64,000 nt of DNA from Bacteroidales bacterium (GCA_017555965.1 JAFZFH010000071.1:1-64000); one strand, 5' to 3'. Shown: positions 52,780-63,466, counted from the stretch's first letter. Program-made: numbers and translations. Notes: a model not told the origin generated them from the sequence alone.

Positions 52780-54291
52780 CTATTGATCTCTGCGCCATTT
52801 GAAATAGGCGTCAAGCACCTCCATAGAGTCTTCATCCGGAACCGGTGCAGGATATGGAGCATCACCCTTGAGAACCATTGTCACATGATTGTCTGTGGTG
52901 AACTCAGGCCACTGAGGAAGGCCCTCGCCGTTAGGATTTCCATACTTTGCAAAGTTGGTCCAGTATGTCGCCATGATCTCCGAAAGTTCGAAATCTGTGT
53001 CAACAGCCTCGTTCTTGAGAGCCTTGAATACGAAGTCAACGTCCTGTCCGTGTGGAGAGCCATCCGAATGCTCAGGATGCTGGTCGAAATAGTAGAGATA
53101 TACATTCGAATTACCTTTCTCTGTCTGGAGGCGGGCCCATGTCCATGTATGCCATCCGAAAGACGCATCACGGGAGAGGTCACGCGCAGACTTTGTCAAT
53201 ACTGGTCCCTCAACAGGGTATTCCTTGAGAAGCGCTTCCGCAAACGGTCCGTACCTCTCGATCACACTTGCCTTGTGAGCCTCAGCACTATTGTTACCGA
53301 ATGTGAAGCTTGCTCCTTCATCCGAGTTATATCCTACAAGAATGTCAACATCATTGAACTTGCCGGCATCATAAAGAAGGTATTGATCATCCGGAATCAC
53401 ATAACCGTCAACTACAGGCCATGCACCACCGGCCAATGTGAATGGAAGGCCCAATCTGCTTGGATCCATTGCTCTGAGATCTTCGACAGAAGCTGCTCCG
53501 AGTCTTTCGGCAAACTTCACTCCGTCCTTTTCCGCATCAGCAAGTCTCTTCATGTTCTCGCCTGGATACGGATCCTCTCTTGGAGGTCCGAATGAACCAC
53601 CGCTCTGAGATATAGCTCCTCTGAACAGACCTTTTGCCAGAGGTGAAGCGCAAAGCATGCTTACAGAAATACCACCTGCAGACTCTCCGAAGATTGTAAC
53701 CTTCTCAGGATCACCACCAAAGGCAGCAATATTCTCCTGAATCCATTTCAGCGCAGCAATCTGGTCAAGGATACCGTAGTTTCCTGACACACCCTCGGGG
53801 TTTTCAGCGCTGAGTTCCGGATGAGCAAAGAATCCGAGCTGACCTACGCGATAGTTCATGCTGACAAGGATGACACCCTTGCGTGCGAGCTCCGAACCGT
53901 CATTGAAGGCCGAAGAGCCCATTGAGAAGCCACCGCCGTAGATCCATACAAGCACAGGAAGCTTGTCCTTAGGAGACTTTGCAGGGCTCCATACATTGAG
54001 GTACAGACAATCCTCTGAGAATTCATCAGTCTCCTGACCGGATCCCTGGATAGGTCCTTTTCCGAATTTTGTCGCATCCTTGACTCCCTCCCATGGAACT
54101 ACAGGCTGAGGAGCCTTCCATCTGTTCTCCCCTACCGGCGGAGCAGCAAACGGGATACCTTTGTAAACAGTCATATCATCCATAACAGTTCCCTGGATGA
54201 CACCTCCGGTCACTTCTACCTGACCAGGCTCAAGTCTTGAACAAGATACTGACAAGACCAATGCAGAAAGCATTATAAACAATGTTCTCAT
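52780..54291 (-). CDS. Type B carboxylesterase lipoprotein
   Basis: From the ATG at 54291 the 503-residue lipoprotein (lipobox SVSC, Cys17) is a full carboxylesterase/lipase of the COesterase family: VTGGVIQGTVMDDMTVYKGIPFA at the start, EDCLYLNVWSP, IYGGGF oxyanion hole and FGESAGGIS nucleophile. Several rumen enzymes of this family act as feruloyl or acetyl esterases on xylan; within this cluster that is the probable role, but the exact ester is not shown by the sequence. It has its own promoter (TAGTTTTG at 54328-54321). Confidence 0.9.
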   Translation of the reverse strand: MRTLFIMLSALVLSVSCSRLEPGQVEVTGGVIQGTVMDDMTVYKGIPFAAPPVGENRWKAPQPVVPWEGVKDATKFGKGPIQGSGQETDEFSEDCLYLNVWSPAKSPKDKLPVLVWIYGGGFSMGSSAFNDGSELARKGVILVSMNYRVGQLGFFAHPELSAENPEGVSGNYGILDQIAALKWIQENIAAFGGDPEKVTIFGESAGGISVSMLCASPLAKGLFRGAISQSGGSFGPPREDPYPGENMKRLADAEKDGVKFAERLGAASVEDLRAMDPSRLGLPFTLAGGAWPVVDGYVIPDDQYLLYDAGKFNDVDILVGYNSDEGASFTFGNNSAEAHKASVIERYGPFAEALLKEYPVEGPVLTKSARDLSRDASFGWHTWTWARLQTEKGNSNVYLYYFDQHPEHSDGSPHGQDVDFVFKALKNEAVDTDFELSEIMATYWTNFAKYGNPNGEGLPQWPEFTTDNHVTMVLKGDAPYPAPVPDEDSMEVLDAYFKWRRDQ

Positions 54292-54320
54292 ATGATTTTG
54301 GTTATTTGTTATCGTGCATG

Positions 54321-54328
54321 CAAAACTA
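54321..54328 (-). promoter_or_regulatory. -7 box of the carboxylesterase gene
   Basis: TAGTTTTG on the minus strand, 29 bases before the start at 54291. Confidence 0.45.
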
Positions 54329-54365
54329 CAAACAATCCGAGAAATAAAAAAGAATCGTAAAATAA

Positions 54366-54391
54366 GGCGGCAGCCCTTTCGGACTGCCGCC
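54366..54391 (-). terminator. Terminator of the GH115 gene
   Basis: GGCGGCAG.CC/GG.CTGCCGCC hairpin with a short loop. On the minus strand it is followed by TTATTTTACGATTCTTTTTT. Confidence 0.85.
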
Positions 54392-54430
54392 ACTTACACA
54401 CTAACCAACCGGTCAAACCTCATTTGAGGT

Positions 54431-56980
54431 TCATTCTCTATTGTAAGAGGATTCCTTTCCTAGGAGATAACTTTTCTCATATCCTCCGAAATCCACTACT
54501 ATCTTTTCAAATACTATACCCGGATCGAGCGGTTCAATTACAAGTTCGTATATTGAAGAAGACACAGAAGGAAGCTCAAGGTTTATTTTCTCTATCGCAA
54601 CTCTTCCCGCAACTGTAGGATAATATACGCTGTAGATGTTTTCAGGCTTTTCGTTGAGTCTGTTGTTGAAGCAGCGCTCCACTGCAGGAGCACCCTTGAA
54701 TCCTACCCTGTAACTGTGGCCTTCCGCATCGTGGAATGCAAGAGTAGACTTTGTCGCAACATGAACCGTAACTTCCTTTACATCAGAAGGGATTTCCATT
54801 CTGTAAGTAAGGCTGGCACCTTCAACAGGCACATCATAAGGGAACAGAGCCACACCGCCGAGTGTACGTCCCATATCAGGAATAAGCTTCCACTCACCTT
54901 CTGCAGAATTCTGCTTTGCAAAGATATGTGGAGCCTCAATCACCACCTGACCAGGATCTGCAGAGAAAGTGAATCCTGAAGGAAGCGGATCCGATTCTTC
55001 GATTCGGAACACCGAAGGAAGAATGTCTGCAGGGAAGTTGTCGTTCCAGCTTCTGTATCCGATATGCTTCTGGGTCATCATATTCTTCCACTTACCGTCA
55101 GCCATTTCGTTGTTGTACTGATTGTGGAGGAACTTGTCACGCTCAAAACAAGCCTCAACCTTGTCTGCCCACTGATTTGCAGCCGGATCGTTTGCCTTGT
55201 AAAGTGCATGATTCATAGCCTGCGCATAGTACATCTCATAGATGTTCGCCATAGCCTGTACAGGGAAGAGGATGAGTTGGAAATATGCATCCTTAGCGGC
55301 TTCCGGAAGAGTCATGTACTGACGGAGCGCCTCCGCTTCAAGCTTGAGATACTCGTCAGATACCTGCTTCCACTCGCCTGTCTTGAGGTTATAGGTATTC
55401 CTGTCAAGCATCTCTGCTGTGATTCGTCCATTGTATTTGCTGTAGAGGTTGAGGATGCGTGCCGCCTCAGCTGCCTGATCCTCACCGAACTGCTGTCTGC
55501 AGAAATCTACTGTATGCTCCTTAAGATTCTCAGCAGTATATTTTGTCGGGTTCCATGCAAGGTCGAGGAAAAGCGTGATAGGATACTCCATAGGCTTGAG
55601 GTCACCCACATTGAGAACCCAAAGACGGTCTACGCCATACTCATAAGTAAGCTGCATCTGTTCCCAAAGATTCTGAACAGGAGTCACATTCTGCCACTTC
55701 GAGTTTCGAGGCGCTCCAACATAGTCGACATGGTAGTACATACCCCAGCCACCCTTGCGCTTACGTTCTTCTGCGTTCGGAACCTTTCTGATATCGCCCC
55801 AGTTGTCGTCAGAGATGAGGATCATGACGTCATCAGGCACCCTGAGACCCTTCTCATAGTACTCCTGAACCTCCTTGTAGAGTGCCCACGCCTGCAGAGT
55901 CTGATCGGCAGGCTTCTTGGTCACCTGACGGATGATCTTACGCTGATTATCAATAACTTTCTCAAGAAGAGCGACGTCTGCTTCAGGACTCATTGCCTCG
56001 TCACCGTCGCCACGCATACCGATTGTGATGAGGTCTTCCGTATCACGTGCACGCTCGATTCCTTCCTTGAAGAACTGGTCGAGAACCTTCTTGTTCCTGT
56101 TATAATCCCATGGGCCTGTACTGTTGCGTCTGCGAGCCCATTCCTGGTGATTTCTTGCCATCGGCTCATGGTGTGACGTACCCATGATCACACCCATCTC
56201 GTCAGCGGTCTTGCTGTTGAGCGGATCGTCTGCATAGAATGCCCAATCCCACATTGCCGGCCAGAGGAAGTTACCGCGGAGACGAAGGATCAGTTCGAAG
56301 ACTCTTTCATAGAAACGATGGTCTCCATAATCTGTTCCGTAAGTATGCTTCACCCAACCGGTAAGGCAAGGTGCCTCGTCGTTGAGGAAGATTCCGCGAT
56401 ACTGGACTGCAGGCTCCCCTGCTGTATAGGAACCGCGTTCTATCGAAAGGTCATTCTGCTTTGCGACAGGCACATCAGCCCAATCATACCATGGAGATAC
56501 ACCGATCTGCTCTGAAATTTCATAGATACCATAGACTGTTCCTCTGCGGTCGCTGCCTACGATGACAAGAGCTTCATCCACTCCGTCAAAAGGTTTTACA
56601 ATTGTCTGGATGAGATATTTCTCATTGCATCCTGAGAGAGAAGATATATCCAGTCTTCCACGGCTTACCATATCCTTCACAAGAGGAGACTCGAGAGAAC
56701 CGATGATGATGGAATTTGAAGCTGCAGGCTTATCTGAAAGTACCGGTTTGTTTCCTGTAACCATCTCGAAGTCCTTGACAAGATTGTCAGCAGCACGAAG
56801 GACTGCCTTGTCATCGTCTGCGGATACGACTATCGGGAGAGGCTTGCCATCCTTAACGATGGTAAAACGCTCTGATGATACGACAGGGAGAGTTGCTTTA
56901 GGATGATCGATTGCATTTGCCGTCAGTACAAGCAAAAGAGCGGCTGTGCAAAGCAGTGGTTTAAGAATGTAACGTTTCAT
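54431..56980 (-). CDS. GH115 xylan alpha-1,2-glucuronidase
   Basis: The 849-residue secreted enzyme (signal to ANA, ~23) shows GH115 hallmarks: VGSDRRGTVYGIYEISEQIG, SPWYDWADVPV, RGIFLNDEAPCLTGW, LRGNFLWPAMWDWAFYADDP, MGTSHHEPMARN and MRGDGDEAMSP. A C-terminal beta domain starts near residue 675. It removes 4-O-methylglucuronic acid from long glucuronoxylan chains, a GH67-independent route. Transcription is divergent from the DUF418-GH127 unit across a 170-base A/T-rich spacer. Confidence 0.94.
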   Translation of the reverse strand: MKRYILKPLLCTAALLLVLTANAIDHPKATLPVVSSERFTIVKDGKPLPIVVSADDDKAVLRAADNLVKDFEMVTGNKPVLSDKPAASNSIIIGSLESPLVKDMVSRGRLDISSLSGCNEKYLIQTIVKPFDGVDEALVIVGSDRRGTVYGIYEISEQIGVSPWYDWADVPVAKQNDLSIERGSYTAGEPAVQYRGIFLNDEAPCLTGWVKHTYGTDYGDHRFYERVFELILRLRGNFLWPAMWDWAFYADDPLNSKTADEMGVIMGTSHHEPMARNHQEWARRRNSTGPWDYNRNKKVLDQFFKEGIERARDTEDLITIGMRGDGDEAMSPEADVALLEKVIDNQRKIIRQVTKKPADQTLQAWALYKEVQEYYEKGLRVPDDVMILISDDNWGDIRKVPNAEERKRKGGWGMYYHVDYVGAPRNSKWQNVTPVQNLWEQMQLTYEYGVDRLWVLNVGDLKPMEYPITLFLDLAWNPTKYTAENLKEHTVDFCRQQFGEDQAAEAARILNLYSKYNGRITAEMLDRNTYNLKTGEWKQVSDEYLKLEAEALRQYMTLPEAAKDAYFQLILFPVQAMANIYEMYYAQAMNHALYKANDPAANQWADKVEACFERDKFLHNQYNNEMADGKWKNMMTQKHIGYRSWNDNFPADILPSVFRIEESDPLPSGFTFSADPGQVVIEAPHIFAKQNSAEGEWKLIPDMGRTLGGVALFPYDVPVEGASLTYRMEIPSDVKEVTVHVATKSTLAFHDAEGHSYRVGFKGAPAVERCFNNRLNEKPENIYSVYYPTVAGRVAIEKINLELPSVSSSIYELVIEPLDPGIVFEKIVVDFGGYEKSYLLGKESSYNRE

Positions 56981-57109
56981 TATAATATATACCTAGTATC
57001 TTTCTACAAATTTATAAGTATAAATACGAATTTTCATAATATTTTGTTGCAAAATATATTACTTTTGACACAATATGCATTATTATTTCATAGTTTAGCA
57101 AACTATCCG

Positions 57110-57117
57110 TATTTTTG
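57110..57117 (+). promoter_or_regulatory. -7 box of DUF418-GH127 operon
   Basis: TATTTTTG, 35 bases before the ATG at 57153, in the divergent spacer shared with GH115. Confidence 0.45.
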
Positions 57118-57152
57118 CAGGAATTAACAGCCTAATACTTTTATAACCCGAT

Positions 57153-58343
57153 ATGAAATATTGCTACACGCCTTCGGCACGTCCGAACAGCCGTATTGAT
57201 GTCGCTGACATCCTCAGAGGAGTGGCCATCGCCGGCATCATCCTCATCCATTTCCAGGAACAGATGAACTTCTTCCTGTTCCCCGAACCTAAGAACGAGC
57301 TCTGGGCATCCATCAACACAAAAGTCTGGGATTCCATATTCTTCCTCCTCGCAGGTAAGATGTATGCGATCTTCTCTGTACTTTTCGGACTCAGCTTCTT
57401 CATCCAGCATGACAATCAGGCTCAGAAAGGAATAGATTTCAGACCTAGATTCGTATGGAGAATGTTTCTCCTGATGCTCCTCGGAACCTTCGACCTGCTG
57501 TTCTATAACGGTGATATCCTCTTCATCTACGCAGTCTGCGGCCTGCTTGTCATTCCGTTCATCAGAGCCAGCAACAAGATGATCTGGTTCTTTATCGGAC
57601 TGATGCTCATCCAGCCTGTCGAGCTCATATATCTCATAAAGGGAATCATCGACCCGTCAGCAACGCCTCTCTATCTCAACAGCGGCATGTATTATGGCGG
57701 ACTCATCGAATCACAGAGTTCCGGAACCCTCATTGACGTGGCTGAGGCAGGCCTCAAGCTCGGACTTCCTGCAAACTTCCTTTGGGCAATCGAGAACGGA
57801 CGAATGACGCAGAACGTCCTTTTCTTCCTTACAGGTATAATGCTCGGAAGAACAAGACTCTTCTACAACGAAGGCAACAACCTCAAGATCTGGAAGAAGA
57901 TTCTTATCGGATCTGCAGCAGCCTTTGCAGTACTTCTGCCTCTTTACAAATTCATACCGGGAATGTTTGAGGCACCATGCATTTCCAACAGTCTCAGCGT
58001 TGCCCTCAACATGTGGAAGAACTTTGCCATGATGTTCTTCTATGTAGCCGGAATAACACTGCTTTATTATAACACATCAGCAAAGAACTGGCTTATCAAG
58101 ATCGCCCCATACGGCAGAATGAGCCTCACCAACTACCTCACACAGTCGATCTTCGGCGCATTGTTGTTCTACAACTGGGGATTCGGTCTGTTCCGTCATT
58201 TCGGACATACTGCAGATTTCGCACTTGCAATCGTTTTCGTAGCACTTCAGTTCCTCTTCTGCACATGGTGGATGAAGCACCACAAGCGTGGTCCGTTCGA
58301 GCAGCTCTGGTACAGCGCAACATGGTTAGGTAAAAAGAAATAA
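57153..58343 (+). CDS. DUF418 (YeiB-like) membrane protein
   Basis: The 396-residue inner-membrane protein has about ten hydrophobic segments. It starts with the family pattern SRIDVADILRGVAIAGIILIH, has FSVLFGLSFF, and ends in the DUF418 C-terminal part (PYGRMSLTNYLTQSIFGALLF, FCTWWMKHHKRGPFEQLWY). The family is related to membrane acyltransferases of the HGSNAT/OafB type, so transfer of acyl groups across the membrane is possible but unproven. It precedes GH127 by 12 bases, which may point to a role in handling acylated sugars. Confidence 0.88.
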   Translation: MKYCYTPSARPNSRIDVADILRGVAIAGIILIHFQEQMNFFLFPEPKNELWASINTKVWDSIFFLLAGKMYAIFSVLFGLSFFIQHDNQAQKGIDFRPRFVWRMFLLMLLGTFDLLFYNGDILFIYAVCGLLVIPFIRASNKMIWFFIGLMLIQPVELIYLIKGIIDPSATPLYLNSGMYYGGLIESQSSGTLIDVAEAGLKLGLPANFLWAIENGRMTQNVLFFLTGIMLGRTRLFYNEGNNLKIWKKILIGSAAAFAVLLPLYKFIPGMFEAPCISNSLSVALNMWKNFAMMFFYVAGITLLYYNTSAKNWLIKIAPYGRMSLTNYLTQSIFGALLFYNWGFGLFRHFGHTADFALAIVFVALQFLFCTWWMKHHKRGPFEQLWYSATWLGKKK

Positions 58344-58355
58344 ACACTTGAACAT

Positions 58356-60704
58356 ATGAAAATCATCAGAACGCTATTCGCATCTGCCATGTTTGCAATT
58401 GCAGCCGGCATGTACGCGCAGATTCCTGTACAGATGGAAAGCTTCAGCGTAAACGACGTTACGCTGACAGAAAGCGTCTTCAAGCATGCTGAGGACATGG
58501 ATTTGAGATATCTTCTCGGAATCGACCCTGACCGTCTTCTTGCCCCTTATCTCAAGGAAGCAGGCCTCGAGCCGAAGGCGGACAACTACACCAACTGGGA
58601 AAACACCGGCCTTGACGGACATATCGGAGGACATTATCTGTCAGCACTTTCGTATATGTACGCATCGACAGGACATCCTGAAATCAAGACACGTCTCGAC
58701 TATGTCATTTCGGAATTCAAGAGATGTGCAGACGCTTCAGGTGACGGCTACTTGAGCGGTGTTCCTGGCGGACGTCAGACATGGAAGGAGGTATCGGAGG
58801 GTGACATCCGTCCGGCGTCGTTCAGCCTTAACGACAAGTGGGTACCTCTCTACAACATCCACAAGATCTTCGCGGGACTTCGTGACGCATACCTTCTCTA
58901 CGGAAGCCAGGAGTGCAAGGAGATGTTCATCGGTCTGACTGACTGGATGTACAGACTCACTGAGAAACTCTCAGACGAACAGATTCAGGGAATGCTTTCA
59001 AGCGAGCACGGAGGTCTCAATGAGGTATTCGCAGATGCTGCTGCCATCAGCGGCGACAAGAGATTCATGGATATGGCGAAGAGATTCTCGCACAACAGGG
59101 TTCTCGAGCCGCTCCTCAAGGGAGAGGACCACCTTACAGGAATGCATGCAAACACTCAGATTCCGAAAGTGATCGGATACAAGAGGATTGCAGACATCGA
59201 AGGTTATGCAGACTGGGACAAGGCTGCTCAGTACTTCTGGGAGACAGTCGTGGACAACCGAAGCATCACTATCGGTGGAAACAGCGTAAGAGAGCATTTC
59301 CATCCTGCCGACGACTTCTCAAGCATGCTTGAAAGCGAGCAGGGACCTGAGACATGCAACACCTACAACATGCTCAGACTCACAAAGATGCTTTACGAAA
59401 CAACCGGAAACACCCACTATATGGACTACTATGAGCGTGCGGTATACAACCACATTCTCTCGACAGTCAATCCGATCCAGGGAGGTTTCGTATATTTCAC
59501 TCCTATGCGTTCCGGTCATTACAGAGTCTATTCACAGCCTCAGACAAGCTTCTGGTGCTGCGTAGGTTCAGGTATGGAGAACCATGCGAGATACGGCGAG
59601 ATGATCTACTCCCACAAAGGTGATGAGGAACTCTTTGTAAACCTCTTCATTCCTTCCGTACTCCAGTGGGGCAACACAGTTGTCGAGCAGGTCAACAACT
59701 TCCCTGCAGAGGAAGGAACTTCGTTGATCATCAACCCTGATAAGTCAAGAAAGTTCACTGTCAGCATCCGCGTTCCTGAGTGGACATCAGGCGTCACAGT
59801 GAAGGTGAACGGTGTCAACGTAAACACTGCAGCAGCTGACGGATTCGTAAGGGTGTCGAGAAAATGGTCTAAGGGTGACAAGGTGGAGGTTTCCATCCCT
59901 ATGTCACTAAGAGCAGTTCCTCTTCCTGACAATTCAGACAACTACTCGTTCATGTACGGTCCTGTGGTACTTGCTGCAGAGATCGGAAGACAGGAGCAGC
60001 TCGGAATGTATGCAGACGACAGCCGCGGAGGACATATCGCAGCCGGCAAGCAGCTTCCGCTCCAGGACATGCCTGTAATTGTAGGAAACAAGGATGACCT
60101 CCTTTCGATGATAACCAAGGATGAGAACAGACCTATGACCTTCCATCTTTCAGGCACAGCTCCGATGAAATATGAAAATGGTATGACCTTGGTTCCATTC
60201 AGCAGCCTGCACGAGTGCAGATACATGGTCTACTGGCCAGTACTGACTGAAGAGCAGTGGAAGGAAAGACTTGCAAGACAGGAACTCGAGGAGAACGAGA
60301 GAACTGCTCTTGAAATGATTACTGCAGACAAGGTTACATGCGGAGAGCAGCAGCCTGAAAGCGACCATTTCATCAAGATGGAGAGCTCACGCAACGGTGA
60401 CAACAACGGACGCCACTGGAGAATGGCAATGAGGGGCGGATGGTTCAGCTACGCGTTGAAGTCGAAGGGCAACGAAGTGAAGTCAGTACGCGTTGTCTGC
60501 ACAGGTCGCGAGGGAGCGAAGGCGACTGTCACAATGAACGGAATCGAGGCAGGAACAATTCAGACATCCGTTCCGAATACAGAGGAAATCATTCTTGTCC
60601 CTGTACCTGAAGCGCTCTCTAAAACCGACATGATTACAGTGAAATTCACAAGTCCGGAAAATGGCATGAGCCAGATGTTTTACGAAGTAAGACTTGTCAA
60701 ATAG
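58356..60704 (+). CDS. GH127 beta-L-arabinofuranosidase
   Basis: The 782-residue secreted enzyme (signal to MYAQ, ~22) has the (alpha/alpha)6 GH127 fold (former DUF1680) followed by beta-sandwiches. It carries the zinc/catalytic set ESEQGPETCNTYN (Glu332, Cys334) and FWCCVGSGMENHARYG (Cys401, Cys402), equivalent to Glu338, Cys340, Cys417 and Cys418 of HypBA1. A cysteine acts as nucleophile in the family. Known substrates are beta-arabinofuranosides; some members act on other furanosides or methylated sugars. Confidence 0.92.
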   Translation: MKIIRTLFASAMFAIAAGMYAQIPVQMESFSVNDVTLTESVFKHAEDMDLRYLLGIDPDRLLAPYLKEAGLEPKADNYTNWENTGLDGHIGGHYLSALSYMYASTGHPEIKTRLDYVISEFKRCADASGDGYLSGVPGGRQTWKEVSEGDIRPASFSLNDKWVPLYNIHKIFAGLRDAYLLYGSQECKEMFIGLTDWMYRLTEKLSDEQIQGMLSSEHGGLNEVFADAAAISGDKRFMDMAKRFSHNRVLEPLLKGEDHLTGMHANTQIPKVIGYKRIADIEGYADWDKAAQYFWETVVDNRSITIGGNSVREHFHPADDFSSMLESEQGPETCNTYNMLRLTKMLYETTGNTHYMDYYERAVYNHILSTVNPIQGGFVYFTPMRSGHYRVYSQPQTSFWCCVGSGMENHARYGEMIYSHKGDEELFVNLFIPSVLQWGNTVVEQVNNFPAEEGTSLIINPDKSRKFTVSIRVPEWTSGVTVKVNGVNVNTAAADGFVRVSRKWSKGDKVEVSIPMSLRAVPLPDNSDNYSFMYGPVVLAAEIGRQEQLGMYADDSRGGHIAAGKQLPLQDMPVIVGNKDDLLSMITKDENRPMTFHLSGTAPMKYENGMTLVPFSSLHECRYMVYWPVLTEEQWKERLARQELEENERTALEMITADKVTCGEQQPESDHFIKMESSRNGDNNGRHWRMAMRGGWFSYALKSKGNEVKSVRVVCTGREGAKATVTMNGIEAGTIQTSVPNTEEIILVPVPEALSKTDMITVKFTSPENGMSQMFYEVRLVK

Positions 60705-60750
60705 CCGGTCAGATACCACTTTTGATTCAAAAAACATCGATTTCGAATAA

Positions 60751-60786
60751 AAAAGCACCAAACATCGAGTGAGATTTGGTGCTTTT
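60751..60786 (+). terminator. Terminator of the DUF418-GH127 operon
   Basis: A perfect 12-bp stem AAAAGCACCAAA/TTTGGTGCTTTT with a 12-base loop, then CCTTTTTATTT. Confidence 0.9.
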
Positions 60787-60847
60787 CCTTTTTATTTGTA
60801 GTTTTACTTTGTAAAAGTATGCACATAAACCAACAACTTATCCGGTA

Positions 60848-63451
60848 ATGAAAAAATATTTCTTGTCATCACTGCTTCTTTCCGCATTCTGGCTTTCAGC
60901 CGGAGCACAGGAAACACAGCAGGATCTTAAGTTCAGAGACACTTCCCTCTCGTTCGAAGAACGTGTGGAAAGCCTCATTTCAATCCTGACTCCGGAGGAG
61001 AAGGTCGGACTTATGATGAACAAGTCCGCTTCTGTAGACAGATTGGGAATCCCTTCTTACAACTGGTGGAGCGAAGCCTGCCACGGAGTTGTGAAGGCAG
61101 GATATACTGTATATCCGCAGCCGATCGGAATGGCATCAGCCTTCAATCCGGAAATGATCTACAAAGTATTCACACAGGTTTCTGACGAAGCACGTGCCAA
61201 CTGGAACCGTTCAGAAAGGGAGTTCAACGTACCTATGGGTGCAATCTACTACCCTGGCAATCCTGAACTCACATTCTGGTGTCCTAACGTGAACATCTTC
61301 CGTGACCCAAGATGGGGACGCGGTCAGGAATCTTACGGAGAGGACCCATATCTCAACTCGATACTCGGCGTACAGAACGTACTCGGAATGCAGGGTAACG
61401 ACGACAAGTATTTCAAGACTCATGCTTGTGCAAAGCACTATGCAGTACACAGCGGTCCGGAACCGCTCCGCCACTCATACAATGCATCGGTTTCAATGCG
61501 CGACCTTTGGGAGACTTACCTCCCTGCATTCAAGGCCCTCGTCCAGAAGGGTAATGTCCGTGAGGTCATGTGCGCCTATAATCGTTACGAAGGAGTTCCT
61601 TGCTGTACAAGCGACCGTCTTCTCGTAGACATCCTCCGTCGCAAGTGGGGATACGACGGTATCGTTCTTACTGACTGCGATGCAATCAACAACTTCTACA
61701 ACAAGCGTCAGCATGAGACTCATGCAGGTCCGCTTGAGGCCTCTGTAGATGCTGTCCTCAACGGAACAGACCTCGAGTGCGGCAGAGTGTTCCAGGTTCT
61801 TACTGAAGCATTGGACAAGGGTATGATTACAGAGAATGTTCTCGACGACCACCTCCGCAAGACTCTCTACGGCCGTTTTGAGCTCGGTATGTTCGATCCT
61901 GCCGAAATGCTCCCATGGGCTGATATCGCACCAGAGGTGATCAGCAGCGAAGAGCACCATCAGCTTGCAGTTCAGGCAGCACGCGAATCCATGGTCCTCC
62001 TTGAGAACAAAGGCAGCGTTCTTCCTTTGTCAAAGAACCTGAAGAAGATTGCTGTCGTAGGCCCGAACGCACACGATTCAGCACTTCTAGACGGAAACTA
62101 TGCCGGATCCCCTACTCCTGAGCACACAGCATCACTTCTTGACGGAATCAGAAAGGCCGTACCGGGCACAGAGGTATATTACAGCATGGCATGCCCTCTC
62201 AATGACACTATCGTCACAACAACACATCTTCCGGAATTCAATGAAGGAAAGGGTGTATATGTCGAGTTCTACAACAACAAGAATCTTGAAGGCACACCTG
62301 ATGTGAAAGGTTATTACGACAAACTCAACTTCTCGACATTCGGTGCATATGGTTTTGCTGACGGAATCAACACTGACGACATGTCTGTACGCGTGACAGG
62401 AAGATACACTGCGACCTTTACTGGCGTGATGAAGTATAACATCACAACCGACAACGGCTATCTCCTTCAGATCAACGGAGAGACTGTCGACCAGACAACT
62501 TCGGGACAGGGTCGTAGAGGAATGGGCAGAAAGTTGGATTACAAGTCATTCAATGTCGTTGAGGGTCAGACTTACGACATTCTGATCGAATATCGCAGAG
62601 GCACAGACCATTTCGCGACATTCAGCGCAGACATCTGCGAGCGCAAGCCGGTAGAATATGAGACATTGTCGAAGGAAGTTGCAGATGCGGACGTGATCAT
62701 CGTCATCGGAGGCATCTCAGCTCAGATGGAAGGCGAAGGCGGCGACAAGGCAACAATCGAACTCCCGGAAGTACAGCAGAGACTCATCCGCGCAATGCAT
62801 GCTACAGGCAAGCCGGTAGTTGTTGTAAACTGCTCAGGTTCTGCTATCGCATTCGGTTGCCTTGAAGGACAGTACGACGCTCTCATCCAGGCATGGTATC
62901 CTGGTCAGGGTGGTTCACAGGCTCTTGCAGAAGTCATCTTCGGAGACTTCAACCCAGGAGGAAAGCTTCCTGTAACCTTCTATGCATCCAATGACGACCT
63001 TCCTGATTTCCTCGACTACAGCATGGAGAACAGAACATACCGTTACTTCCGCGGTGTTCCGCAGTATGCTTTCGGTTATGGTCTCTCTTATACTACATTC
63101 GAAGTTGGTAAGGCTAAGATTTCCAAGAAGTCTATGGCAGCTGACGGTTCAGTGACACTCACAGTTCCTGTAAAGAACACAGGAGACCGCGAAGGAACTG
63201 AGACTATACAGGTTTACGTGAAGGCTCTTGACTATGCTGATGCATCTATCAAGGATCTCAAGGGATTTGCTAAGCTCAGCCTCAAGCCAGGCGAGACAGG
63301 TAAGGCTGAAATCGTTCTCAACGGAGAGTCATTCATGTATTATGACCCATCCATTGACGAGCTCTCCACCAAGTCAGGAAGATATCAGATCCTCTACGGA
63401 ACTTCTTCACTTGACAAGGATCTCCAGACAATCGATTTCATAGTTAACTAA
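60848..63451 (+). CDS. GH3 beta-xylosidase/glucosidase with PA14 domain
   Basis: The 867-residue secreted enzyme (signal to AGAQ, ~21) has the GH3 N-domain (SYNWWSEACHGV, RDPRWGRGQESYGEDPYL, KHYAVHSGPE, nucleophile Asp276 in VLTDCDAI), a C-domain interrupted by a PA14 module (~455-615), then QAWYPGQGGSQALAEV and a fibronectin III-like end. WWSEACHGV and CDAINN fit the beta-xylosidase branch. A terminator precedes it, so it has its own promoter. The next gene codes for a related GH3. Confidence 0.93.
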   Translation: MKKYFLSSLLLSAFWLSAGAQETQQDLKFRDTSLSFEERVESLISILTPEEKVGLMMNKSASVDRLGIPSYNWWSEACHGVVKAGYTVYPQPIGMASAFNPEMIYKVFTQVSDEARANWNRSEREFNVPMGAIYYPGNPELTFWCPNVNIFRDPRWGRGQESYGEDPYLNSILGVQNVLGMQGNDDKYFKTHACAKHYAVHSGPEPLRHSYNASVSMRDLWETYLPAFKALVQKGNVREVMCAYNRYEGVPCCTSDRLLVDILRRKWGYDGIVLTDCDAINNFYNKRQHETHAGPLEASVDAVLNGTDLECGRVFQVLTEALDKGMITENVLDDHLRKTLYGRFELGMFDPAEMLPWADIAPEVISSEEHHQLAVQAARESMVLLENKGSVLPLSKNLKKIAVVGPNAHDSALLDGNYAGSPTPEHTASLLDGIRKAVPGTEVYYSMACPLNDTIVTTTHLPEFNEGKGVYVEFYNNKNLEGTPDVKGYYDKLNFSTFGAYGFADGINTDDMSVRVTGRYTATFTGVMKYNITTDNGYLLQINGETVDQTTSGQGRRGMGRKLDYKSFNVVEGQTYDILIEYRRGTDHFATFSADICERKPVEYETLSKEVADADVIIVIGGISAQMEGEGGDKATIELPEVQQRLIRAMHATGKPVVVVNCSGSAIAFGCLEGQYDALIQAWYPGQGGSQALAEVIFGDFNPGGKLPVTFYASNDDLPDFLDYSMENRTYRYFRGVPQYAFGYGLSYTTFEVGKAKISKKSMAADGSVTLTVPVKNTGDREGTETIQVYVKALDYADASIKDLKGFAKLSLKPGETGKAEIVLNGESFMYYDPSIDELSTKSGRYQILYGTSSLDKDLQTIDFIVN

Positions 63452-63466
63452 CATAATTACAATCAC

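Noticed and set aside
52762-53595. A 277-codon plus-strand frame
   Set aside because: Antisense to the carboxylesterase gene and without any motif.
55064-56176. A 370-codon open frame on the plus strand
   Set aside because: It is antisense to the GH115 gene, which has clear family motifs. The frame has no start context and no recognisable domain.
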